5,751 nt of DNA. Source: Clostridia bacterium. Its GTDB lineage: Bacteria > Bacillota_A > Clostridia > Peptostreptococcales > JAAYPU01. Below, piece by piece: positions 1-5,722 of this stretch. The notes under the pieces were generated by a model. That model was not told where the DNA came from. It searched no databases and was given only the letters and a program-made list of their open reading frames with translations. The stretch covers positions 1 through 5,751 of the forward strand of contig JAKSCF010000479.1 of the NCBI GenBank assembly GCA_022360735.1, in the 5' to 3' direction. How positions within the stretch are numbered: position 1 is the first letter of the stretch; every line of letters begins with the position of its first letter. A program made the position numbers and the translations under genes.

Positions 1-375
1 GATCTTATTGATGCTTTCTGCCTTAACATTACTGATTGCACCACTTTCTTTGAAGAAGGGCAAATTGAAATTATTGCTACCGGTGATGTAGAACGTTCTC
101 CATTCTTACCGGATGTTCCAACTTATAAGGAATCAGGGTACGATGTTACACAAGTTAATATGAGAGGCATCGGTGCTCCTAAAGATATGCCTGAACCAAT
201 CAGAGAGTATCTTGAAAAATGTTTTGTAGCTGCAGCAAACGACCCTGAAGTCGTACAAAAGGCTGCAGAAATGAAAATACCTGTTGATACCTTAACCGGT
301 GCTGAAATGGAAGCTAAATTCACCAATATTGCTCAAAATCTTAAGATGCTTTGGGATGAGTCTCCTTGGCAATAA
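1..375 (+). CDS. tctC: Tripartite tricarboxylate transporter substrate-binding protein TctC (3' partial fragment)
   Basis: The reading frame is open from base 1 to a TAA stop, giving the last 124 residues of a protein whose start lies left of the window. These residues match the C-terminal lobe of the Bug/TctC family of extracytoplasmic solute receptors. The diagnostic stretch is the segment ATGDVERSPFLPDVPTYKES (fragment residues 26-45), the family's R-x-P-x-LPDVPT-x-x-E-x-G signature. It is followed by a GIGAPKDMPEPI segment (56-67), the usual entry to the last helices, and a C-terminal amphipathic region. The family binds carboxylates outside the membrane and delivers them to TctA/TctB. 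The signal peptide and the ligand-contacting first lobe are not in view, so the substrate cannot be judged. tctB and tctA follow on the same strand, which supports the call. The end of the protein looks normal and not truncated. Confidence 0.93.
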   Translation, partial: DLIDAFCLNITDCTTFFEEGQIEIIATGDVERSPFLPDVPTYKESGYDVTQVNMRGIGAPKDMPEPIREYLEKCFVAAANDPEVVQKAAEMKIPVDTLTGAEMEAKFTNIAQNLKMLWDESPWQ

Positions 376-418
376 AAGAATGCAAATGTATTTAAACTTT
401 TAGATACAACTTAGTATG

Positions 419-448
419 ATTCAAGGAGTAGTAAACTACTCCTTGAAT
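419..448 (+). promoter_or_regulatory. Perfect hairpin between tctC and tctB, not a classic terminator
   Basis: The left arm ATTCAAGGAGTAG (419-431) and right arm CTACTCCTTGAAT (436-448) are exact reverse complements, with a TAAA loop. The 13-bp stem is followed by ATAAATAAG and has no T-run, so it does not look like an intrinsic terminator. It lies 43 bp after the tctC stop and 30 bp before the tctB start. In binding-protein transporter operons, such hairpins often protect the 3' end of the abundant binding-protein message or dampen expression of the membrane subunits. That role is inferred here. Confidence 0.7.
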
Positions 449-462
449 ATAAATAAGTATTG

Positions 463-471
463 AGAAGGTGG
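463..471 (+). promoter_or_regulatory. Ribosome binding site of tctB
   Basis: AGAAGGTGG lies 7 nt before the ATG at 479 and is close to the anti-Shine-Dalgarno complement. It supports 479 as the tctB start. Confidence 0.75.
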
Positions 472-478
472 TTCAAAA

Positions 479-940
479 ATGGACAATAAAATTAGAAAAA
501 AAATCTTCGATTATAATTATTTATCAGTAATTTTAATATATATTTTTGCTCTAACATTTTTGTTTTCAACTTCCAAAATCAAGGATGCTGATTCAAGAAT
601 ATTTCCTTATGTTGTAAGTGTATTGGCAATTGTGTTGGCAACAGTATTTTTTTTACAAACCTATTTCAATTGGGGTAATAAAAGAGCGCAACTTAATTTT
701 AGCGGTACAAAATCTGCTTTATTGATGGGTGCTTTACTTCTTACGTATATTGCTGCTATAAAAGCTGTAGGTTTCTACTTGGCGACACCTTTTTACCTCT
801 ATATTTCTATGTGTGTGCTGGGACAGAAAAATAAGAAACTAATGCTTATTATTTCGTTGATTATGCCTTTGGGATCGTTTCTGTTTTTTGATCTAATTCT
901 TAACATGCAGATTCCGGAAGGTTCGTTATTTTCTTTGTAA
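479..940 (+). CDS. tctB: Tripartite tricarboxylate transporter small membrane subunit TctB
   Basis: This 153-residue hydrophobic protein has the usual length and layout of TctB, the small integral membrane subunit of TTT carriers. Membrane segments are visible at about residues 14-31, 42-61, 78-97 and 120-141, with a further apolar stretch at 98-115. Family-like features are the SRIFPYVV motif after the first helix (39-46), GFYLATPFYLY before the fourth (98-108), and the end FFDLILNMQIPEGSLF (136-151), which resembles the common F-x-x-xL-x-xxLP-x-G ending. TctB is thought to assemble with TctA in the cytoplasmic membrane; its exact task is poorly defined. TctB proteins diverge quickly in sequence, so the position between tctC and tctA carries much of the weight. 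The gene is very AT-rich at its 5' end. The start is ATG 479 with a good ribosome binding site, and the stop is 34 bp before tctA. Confidence 0.9.
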   Translation: MDNKIRKKIFDYNYLSVILIYIFALTFLFSTSKIKDADSRIFPYVVSVLAIVLATVFFLQTYFNWGNKRAQLNFSGTKSALLMGALLLTYIAAIKAVGFYLATPFYLYISMCVLGQKNKKLMLIISLIMPLGSFLFFDLILNMQIPEGSLFSL

Positions 941-960
941 CTGGAATAATTTTACTAAGT

Positions 961-966
961 AAGGAG
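961..966 (+). promoter_or_regulatory. Ribosome binding site that fixes the tctA start
   Basis: AAGGAG at 961-966 is a near-perfect Shine-Dalgarno sequence, 8 nt before ATG 975. The in-frame GTG at 966-968 begins on the last base of this element and therefore cannot be served by it. The start is ATG 975. Confidence 0.85.
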
Positions 967-974
967 TGTACCAT

Positions 975-2465
975 ATGGAATTTTTAGATTATGCTTTGGA
1001 TGCATTAACTCTAACAAATTTATTGTGGTTGTCCATTGGCGCAATTGTAGGTGCTATCCTCGGTGCTTTGCCGGGAATGTCTGCTGATACAGGCATCGCC
1101 ATTTTTCTGCCTATGACCTTTAATTTGGAACCGGTCACTGGACTAATCACTTTAGGCGCCATTTATGTAACGGCATCTTATGGCGGTAATATCACAGCTG
1201 TATTAATAAATACCCCAGGAACCTCGGACTCATTGTTTATGACTTTGGATGGTTATCCGATGACCGTAAGAGGCGAAGGCCTGAGAGCCATCGGTGTTAC
1301 CACTATTAGTTCTTTTATTGGGGGAATAATAGGTTCTGTTGCTTTGTTATTCATTGCACCGCCTCTTGCAAAAATCGCAGTAAGATTTGGTCCAATGGAG
1401 TTATTTTTAACAACGATGATGGGAATTGTCATCATTATCGGCCTGTCAAAAGACGGTATGATCAAAGGCCTTTTAAGTGCTTGTTTGGGTCTTTTATGTG
1501 CGGTGATTGGTCTGGATGGTATTACAGGTATGAGTCGCTTTAATTTTGGAATTAATCAAATATATGATGAACTGCCTTTGCTGCCTGTTGTTTTGGGTAT
1601 GTTTGCAGTATCTCAGGTTTTTGTGCTGATAGCCGATAAAACTGAGACCATATCTATTGACAAATCCAGTATTCAGGGCAATAGTTTTATCTCCTTAAAA
1701 GATCAAATGCGCATGTTAATCAATAATATAAGGTCTTCCGTTATCGGTACTTTGGTTGGTATTGTACCCGGTGCCGGCACAACTGTGGCTGCAGGTATCA
1801 GTTACAACCTAGCCAAAAAAGGCGATAAAAATCCCGAAACTTTTGGCAAAGGTAATGAGCAAGGACTTGCGTCGGTATCAGCAGCAAACAATGCAGTGGT
1901 CGGTGGTTCCCTTGTACCGCTGCTGACCCTTGGGATACCCGGCAATGGAACCGCAGCCCTTTTTCTTGGCGGTCTTTTGATTCATGGATTGGCGCCGGGA
2001 AGCCAATTGTTTACCAAGCACGCAGATACAGCGTTCGGTTTATTTTTAGGTTTAATTCTTGCACAATTTTTTATTTTGCTTATAGGGTTGTTTGGCGCTC
2101 CTATTTATGCAAGGATAACCAGAGTACCTATCAATCTTTTGATTCCCATTATAGGGTCTTTCTGTATATTGGGCGCATACACTTATCGAAATCTGGCCTT
2201 TGACGCAATCTTAGTTTTAATTTTCGGAATTGTCGGTTACTACATGACAAAAGCTCATTTTTCAATGGCACCTTTTGTATTGGCCTTTGTATTAGGGAAA
2301 AATGCTGAAATACATCTGAGAAGGACTATAATACTTGCCGGTGACAATATTGGAACCGTGTTAATGAAACCTTTACCAATTGTTTTATTGACAATAAATA
2401 TTTTATTCTTAATTTCACCTTTCTGGCCCGATATCAAGATGTTTTTCAAAAGAAAGAGTGCATAA
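975..2465 (+). CDS. tctA: Tripartite tricarboxylate transporter large membrane subunit TctA
   Basis: This 496-residue polytopic membrane protein matches the TctA family in length and motifs. TctA forms the translocation channel of TTT carriers, which take up citrate-like or other carboxylates using a proton or sodium gradient, with substrate handed over by TctC. The two characteristic repeats are visible. The first has GALPGMSADTGIAIFLPMT (30-48) followed by YGGNITAVLINTPGT (69-83). The second has GTLVGIVPGAGTTVAAGISY (258-277) followed by SAANNAVVGGSLVPLLTLG and IPG (302-323). About ten or more hydrophobic segments run through the chain, ending with one near 465-482 and a short basic tail FFKRKSA. 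I start it at ATG 975 because the Shine-Dalgarno AAGGAG lies 8 nt upstream; a three-residue-longer GTG form would start inside that element. No frameshift or missing motif is seen. It is very likely co-transcribed with tctB. Confidence 0.97.
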   Translation: MEFLDYALDALTLTNLLWLSIGAIVGAILGALPGMSADTGIAIFLPMTFNLEPVTGLITLGAIYVTASYGGNITAVLINTPGTSDSLFMTLDGYPMTVRGEGLRAIGVTTISSFIGGIIGSVALLFIAPPLAKIAVRFGPMELFLTTMMGIVIIIGLSKDGMIKGLLSACLGLLCAVIGLDGITGMSRFNFGINQIYDELPLLPVVLGMFAVSQVFVLIADKTETISIDKSSIQGNSFISLKDQMRMLINNIRSSVIGTLVGIVPGAGTTVAAGISYNLAKKGDKNPETFGKGNEQGLASVSAANNAVVGGSLVPLLTLGIPGNGTAALFLGGLLIHGLAPGSQLFTKHADTAFGLFLGLILAQFFILLIGLFGAPIYARITRVPINLLIPIIGSFCILGAYTYRNLAFDAILVLIFGIVGYYMTKAHFSMAPFVLAFVLGKNAEIHLRRTIILAGDNIGTVLMKPLPIVLLTINILFLISPFWPDIKMFFKRKSA

Positions 2466-2492
2466 AGGCAGAGTTTTATGAAATATTTATTG

Positions 2493-2512
2493 AACTGAAA
2501 TGAATTTCAGTT
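2493..2512 (+). repeat. Small inverted repeat between tctA and the first CNNM gene
   Basis: AACTGAAA, loop TGAA, TTTCAGTT form an exact 8-bp AT-rich stem-loop. There are only two G:C pairs and no T-tract follows (ATTAAGAAGG). It is too weak to end transcription convincingly, so the downstream genes are probably still part of the tct operon. It may act as a minor processing or stability element. Confidence 0.45.
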
Positions 2513-2535
2513 ATTAAGAAGGAGTTGGTAGTCTT

Positions 2536-3528
2536 ATGGACAGTGACAGTTGGATACAGATGATCCTTCTTGTCTTGCTAATTATAGGTGCGGCGTATTG
2601 TGCAGCTTCAGAGATTTCTTATGCATCAATAAACAAAATCCGAGTAAAAAATTATGCTGACAATGGGGATATACGCGCAAAAAAAGCAATGTACATTTCG
2701 AATAAATTTGATCAAGCATTGACGACTATCCTTATCGGTAATAATCTCACCCATATTGGATTTGCATCGCTGGCAACCTTGATTTCCACACAGTTATGGG
2801 GTGTGGAATCAGTTAAATACACGACTATTGTTTCCACGGTTGTTGTATTTCTAATCAGTGAGATGATTCCCAAGAGTTATGCAAAAACAAATAGTGTAAA
2901 ATTTGCGCTTGCTGTATCGAGCTCCTTACTGGTTCTCATGAAAATATTTTCACCAGTTGCTTTTTTATTTACATCCGTAAGTCGGATGCTGTCAAAGGTT
3001 TTTCCTGAGAGGCAGGAGCCTGCCATAACCGAGGAAGAGTTTTATGATATGATTGAAACGGTTCAGGCAGAAGGCATCTTGGACAGGGATAAGCAGAAAC
3101 TGGTTCATTCAGCACTGGATTTTGATGTCATTACTGCCGGTGACATTTTTATCCCAAGGAAAGATGTTGTGGCATTAGACATTGATTCTACACAAGAAGA
3201 AATCTTGCAAAAAATAAAAACACAGAAGTACTCAAGACTGCCTGTATATAAGGGTTGTATGGATAATATTATTGGTATTCTACAAACCAGACAATTTTTA
3301 AAGCTCCATATTAAACATGTCGACTTTGATGTCCAAAGCCTATTATTAAAGCCCTATTTCGTTCGTAAAAAGTCACCTGTAGACGATTTGCTGAAGGCGA
3401 TGAGCAGTAAAAGACTTCATATGTCTATTGTCGTTGATGATTGCGAGAAAACCCTTGGGATTGTCACTGTAGAGGACATCTTGGAGGAACTTGTAGGCGA
3501 AATATGGGATGAAGACGATGTTGTTTAA
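2536..3528 (+). CDS. CNNM/CorC-family (DUF21-CBS) membrane protein, short divergent paralogue
   Basis: This 330-residue protein has the CNNM transmembrane domain (DUF21; helices about 7-29, 61-85 and 95-115, then a membrane-belt helix near 122-145). A linker, EPAITEEEFYDMIETV (161-176), and a CBS pair (about 200-320) follow. It ends directly after the CBS-pair end EELVGEIWDE, so the CorC_HlyC domain of full-length members is absent. Full-length members are linked to Mg2+ (and Co2+) export or transport at the cytoplasmic membrane, with Mg-ATP bound by the CBS pair. Several consensus positions differ. FSGSE reads CAASE (22-26), NNLVN reads NNLTH (69-73), PRTD reads PRKD (207-210), and DEYGGT reads DDCEKT (301-306). 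The TM3 Glu-x-x-Pro (E109, P112) and SRLPVY (233-238) are kept. The start is ATG 2536 with AAGGAG 11 nt upstream. The next gene is a fuller paralogue 32 bp away, so a heteromeric partner or regulatory subunit is plausible (inference). No frameshift remnant of the missing domain is seen. Confidence 0.9.
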   Translation: MDSDSWIQMILLVLLIIGAAYCAASEISYASINKIRVKNYADNGDIRAKKAMYISNKFDQALTTILIGNNLTHIGFASLATLISTQLWGVESVKYTTIVSTVVVFLISEMIPKSYAKTNSVKFALAVSSSLLVLMKIFSPVAFLFTSVSRMLSKVFPERQEPAITEEEFYDMIETVQAEGILDRDKQKLVHSALDFDVITAGDIFIPRKDVVALDIDSTQEEILQKIKTQKYSRLPVYKGCMDNIIGILQTRQFLKLHIKHVDFDVQSLLLKPYFVRKKSPVDDLLKAMSSKRLHMSIVVDDCEKTLGIVTVEDILEELVGEIWDEDDVV

Positions 3529-3542
3529 AGTCAGAATACGAT

Positions 3543-3547
3543 AGGAG
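3543..3547 (+). promoter_or_regulatory. Ribosome binding site of the second CNNM gene, long spacer
   Basis: AGGAG is followed by 13 nt before ATG 3561, longer than the usual 5-9 nt. An in-frame TGA at 3549-3551 rules out an upstream start, so ATG 3561 is the only reasonable choice. The first CNNM gene also has a long spacer (11 nt) and the same AGGAGTTG string. Confidence 0.65.
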
Positions 3548-3560
3548 TTGATTTTATACT

Positions 3561-4823
3561 ATGGACAGTTGGGTTTGTATAGCCATTGTTCCTTTAATCA
3601 TGCTTTCTGCTTTTTTTTCCGGTTCGGAAATAGCTTTTGCCTCTGTCAACAAAGTGAGATTAAAAAAGGCATCTCAATCTGGTAATTCCAGTGCAACGGT
3701 TGCCTTGTACATATGTGAGCATTTTGAAGATGCGCTGTCCACAATATTGATCTGCAACAATCTGGTGAACATTACGGCATGTTCCATTTCCACGGTAATT
3801 GTTATTGGTTTGATGGGAGAATTTGGTACTGTTGTGGCCACTCTGATTATGACTGTAATCATTCTGGTTTTCGGTGAAATAGTCCCCAAAATTATTGCAA
3901 AACAACAATGTAATCGAATGGTATTGATAGCGGCCTATCCTTTACGACTATTGATGTTTATTTTGAAACCTGTTATTACCATTGTTGTTTGGATCGTTAA
4001 TCTGGTTTCAAATCTCTGGGAAAAGGACAATGAAAATGAACCTTCTATAACTGAGGAAGAACTGGTTTTGATCATTGAAAGCGTTGAGGATGATGGTATT
4101 ATTGATAAAGGGAGAAGTGATCTTTTGCAGTCGGTCTTGGAATTCTCCGATATATCAGCCCAGGAAATCCTAACGCCCCGAACCGATATGATTGGCATCG
4201 ACATTGATGATGACATGGATACCATCATTGAGGCTGCCCTTAGTTCACCTTACTCTCGAATACCTGTTTACGAAGGCAGCCCTGACAAGATAATTGGGAT
4301 TTTATATCTCGATCACTTTTTGAAAAAGCTGCTGGACACGGATCAGATGGACATTCGAACCATACTGATTGACGCTTGTTTCATTCATAAAACAATGAAA
4401 CTCCCTGCCATTTTTGCCCAGTTGAACCGCCTCCGACTGCAGATGGCCATTGTTACCGACGAATATGGGGGAACAATGGGATGCATTACTATAGAGGATG
4501 TTCTTGAGGAGCTGGTTGGCGATATTTGGGATGAGACAGATGAAATTATTAACGAGTTTGTCAGTGTTGGAGAAAATATTTATGAGCTGAGTGGTGATTT
4601 AGTTATTCGAGATTTTCTGGAATATGTGGATGCAGATGATCGAGACTTTGAGAGTGATTATACGACTGTGGGCGGCTGGGCTATTGAGATGCTAAATGGA
4701 TTACCGAATATCGGTGATACGTTTGTTTACAAAAACTTGACTGTAACGGTGATTGCGGTGAATTGCATGCGTGTAACAAGACTTTCTGTGAATGTTACAC
4801 CGCAAAAGGAGGAAGAACTCTAA
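3561..4823 (+). CDS. CNNM/CorC-family divalent-cation transporter (DUF21-CBS-CorC_HlyC), full length
   Basis: This 420-residue protein has the complete family order. The DUF21/CNNM membrane domain has helices about 4-26, 58-84 and 88-113 with a belt helix near 122-150. An acidic linker, SITEEELVLIIESVEDDG (162-179), is followed by a CBS pair (about 200-325) and a C-terminal CorC_HlyC domain (about 333-412). Consensus motifs are intact: FSGSE (19-23), NNLVN (66-70), GEIVPK (105-110), TPRTD (205-209), SRIPVYEGS (232-240), DEYGGTMG (300-307) and EDVLEELVGDIWDE (312-325). Solved CNNM/CorC structures place Mg2+ among the first three transmembrane helices and Mg-ATP at the CBS dimer, so this copy should be functional. 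The likely role is Mg2+ (or other divalent cation) export at the cytoplasmic membrane. Older annotations call such proteins hemolysin-like or TlyC/CorC; a hemolysin role is not supported. The gene ends with three in-frame stops (TAA TAA TGA) and is the last gene of the rightward unit. Confidence 0.93.
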   Translation: MDSWVCIAIVPLIMLSAFFSGSEIAFASVNKVRLKKASQSGNSSATVALYICEHFEDALSTILICNNLVNITACSISTVIVIGLMGEFGTVVATLIMTVIILVFGEIVPKIIAKQQCNRMVLIAAYPLRLLMFILKPVITIVVWIVNLVSNLWEKDNENEPSITEEELVLIIESVEDDGIIDKGRSDLLQSVLEFSDISAQEILTPRTDMIGIDIDDDMDTIIEAALSSPYSRIPVYEGSPDKIIGILYLDHFLKKLLDTDQMDIRTILIDACFIHKTMKLPAIFAQLNRLRLQMAIVTDEYGGTMGCITIEDVLEELVGDIWDETDEIINEFVSVGENIYELSGDLVIRDFLEYVDADDRDFESDYTTVGGWAIEMLNGLPNIGDTFVYKNLTVTVIAVNCMRVTRLSVNVTPQKEEEL

Positions 4824-4882
4824 TAATGATACTGATAAAAAGTTAATCGCTCTGAAAACTATTTTGGAGTAAAAAATATGAA

Positions 4883-4910
4883 AAGGACAACACTAGCCAG
4901 TATTGTCCTT
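4883..4910. terminator. Bidirectional intrinsic terminator between convergent genes
   Basis: AAGGACAA (4883-4890) pairs exactly with TTGTCCTT (4903-4910). An inner ACT/AGT pairing across one mismatch leaves an AGCC loop. Rightward, the stem is followed by AGTTTTGATTGTT. Leftward, the complement of the flanking A-rich stretch gives TTTTCATATTTTTT. The site lies 59 bp after the second CNNM stop and 14 bp past the end of the regulator gene, where a shared terminator for convergent genes is expected. Confidence 0.8.
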
Positions 4911-4924
4911 AGTTTTGATTGTTA

Positions 4925-5647
4925 TCAAATTTCAAATTTAATAAATGGTCTATATTGATCCGGTAAGGCTACCGTAGTTGTAAAGGCTATGGTTTTTTGG
5001 TTGTCATCAACGATATCTGTATTCCAAATTAATAATGGGTTGTTATGTTCAACGCCCAAAAGTTTCAATTCATAATCATTGGGAAGCCTGGTGTTGATAT
5101 GAATATGCAAGTATTTAAGTTTAATTTCTAAAAAATCTCTTAAATAAACATGTAAATAGGTATTGTCTAAATCATTAGGATTAATTGGTTTGTTCAACAG
5201 TGTAGACATAGGAATATAACTGTAATCAATACCAATAGGCGTGTTATTGTTATGCATGGTTCGTATTACTTCGTAAATTTTTTCATTTTTTAATAAATAG
5301 AATTTATCATTAATTTCTTCATTGGCCTCAATGATGTTAATCTTTACCAAAGAGTGCTTCTTTGACCCTAAAGAAGAAATTTTTATGGGTTTTGAAAAAA
5401 CATAAGAAATATTGTCTTTGATTGATAAATTGTGTTTTACAAAAGTGCCTTTTCCTCTGACTCTTTCTACGATACCCATGGTGGATAATTCCTTAATAGC
5501 GGAATTTACTGTTCCTCTACTTACATTAAAAGATCTTGAGAGTTCATTTTCTGATGGAATTTTGTAACCGGGCTGCCATAGCCCGGTATTTATTTTGTCC
5601 AGAATGTAATCTTGTATTTTAATATATGCTGGAGTGTATGTATTCAT
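4925..5647 (-). CDS. GntR-family transcriptional regulator, HutC type with UTRA ligand-binding domain
   Basis: This 240-residue protein has an N-terminal winged helix-turn-helix (about 5-72) and a C-terminal UTRA domain (about 95-236). GntR features include G27, KIPSENELSRSFNVSRGTVN (29-48) spanning the first recognition helices, the dimer-side IKEL (51-54), GIVERVRGKGTFV (58-70) forming the wing, and the family RGKGTFV motif. The UTRA half shows KIYEVIRTMHNNNTPIGIDYS (123-143), the IPMSTLL segment, and the closing NPLLIWNTDIVDD with a final D-QYRPF (230-235), all typical of HutC-class sensors. These proteins are usually repressors released by a small metabolite such as an amino acid, sugar phosphate or amine; the ligand cannot be read here. 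The start is ATG 5647 (reading left) with TGAGGTT 3 nt upstream. It is convergent with the CNNM/tct unit and divergent from an unseen gene to the right, its most likely target. Much of the 3' half is very AT-rich (about 20% GC in two hand-counted 60-base rows). Confidence 0.94.
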   Translation of the reverse strand: MNTYTPAYIKIQDYILDKINTGLWQPGYKIPSENELSRSFNVSRGTVNSAIKELSTMGIVERVRGKGTFVKHNLSIKDNISYVFSKPIKISSLGSKKHSLVKINIIEANEEINDKFYLLKNEKIYEVIRTMHNNNTPIGIDYSYIPMSTLLNKPINPNDLDNTYLHVYLRDFLEIKLKYLHIHINTRLPNDYELKLLGVEHNNPLLIWNTDIVDDNQKTIAFTTTVALPDQYRPFIKFEI

Positions 5648-5650
5648 AGT

Positions 5651-5657
5651 AACCTCA
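5651..5657 (-). promoter_or_regulatory. Ribosome binding site of the GntR gene
   Basis: On the minus strand TGAGGTT lies just before ACT-ATG. The GAGG core is 5 nt from the start codon, which supports ATG 5647 as the start. Confidence 0.65.
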
Positions 5658-5679
5658 CATTAATATCAGTGTTAGTAAG

Positions 5680-5708
5680 AGAATACAATTTTATTGACAA
5701 AAAGTCAA
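5680..5708 (-). promoter_or_regulatory. Likely sigma-70/A promoter of the GntR gene
   Basis: On the minus strand, TTGACT (5708-5703) and TATTCT (5685-5680) are separated by exactly 17 bp. The -35 matches 5 of 6 and the -10 matches 4 of 6 consensus bases. Transcription would start near 5673, giving a leader of roughly 25 nt before the ATG. Confidence 0.6.
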
Positions 5709-5722
5709 ATACGGTGTATTGT
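5694..5722 (+). promoter_or_regulatory. Likely rightward sigma-70/A promoter for a gene beyond the window
   Basis: A perfect -35 TTGACA (5694-5699) is followed after 17 bp by TATTGT (5717-5722, 4 of 6 matches), with TG just before it. Transcription would start at about 5729, inside the palindromic operator. The gene it drives is outside the window. Confidence 0.6.

Noticed and set aside
647..654. Runs of eight T in tctB (647-654) and in the second CNNM gene (3611-3618) as possible phase-variation tracts
   Set aside because: Both genes are intact in frame. In the CNNM gene the run encodes the conserved FF of FFSGSE, and eight T is ordinary in AT-rich DNA.
1253..1465. Minus-strand open frames inside tctA, tctC and the second CNNM gene (also 123-326, 2255-2449, 3660-3908, 3935-4228)
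   Set aside because: They lie antisense within clearly conserved genes, lack ribosome binding sites and domains, and have compositions typical of shadow frames.
2478..2498. Possible six-residue leader peptide MKYLLN in the tctA-CNNM gap
   Set aside because: There is no good ribosome binding site, no regulatory codon run, and no terminator/antiterminator pair that it could control.
2466..2535. Mg2+-sensing riboswitch (M-box or ykoK-like) ahead of the CNNM genes
   Set aside because: The gap is only 70 nt and holds one weak 8-bp hairpin, far too little for an M-box-type leader.
3529..3560. First CNNM gene as a frameshifted full-length gene whose CorC_HlyC domain lies downstream
   Set aside because: Only 32 nt separate it from the next start, with no coding remnant in any frame; the domain is simply absent.
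3561..4823. Hemolysin (TlyC/HlyC-like) function for the CNNM proteins
   Set aside because: The label comes from old annotation. The domain order and motifs are those of CNNM/CorC cation transport proteins.
4826..4846. Tiny frame MILIKS with an AAGGAGG upstream (4806-4812)
   Set aside because: The Shine-Dalgarno-like string encodes the tail of the second CNNM protein (QKEEEL), the spacer is 13 nt, and the product is six residues. It is probably chance.
4878..4958. A 26-codon frame on the plus strand starting at ATG 4878 with TTGGAG upstream
   Set aside because: It runs through the terminator hairpin and into the antisense of the regulator gene, and shows no recognisable protein features.
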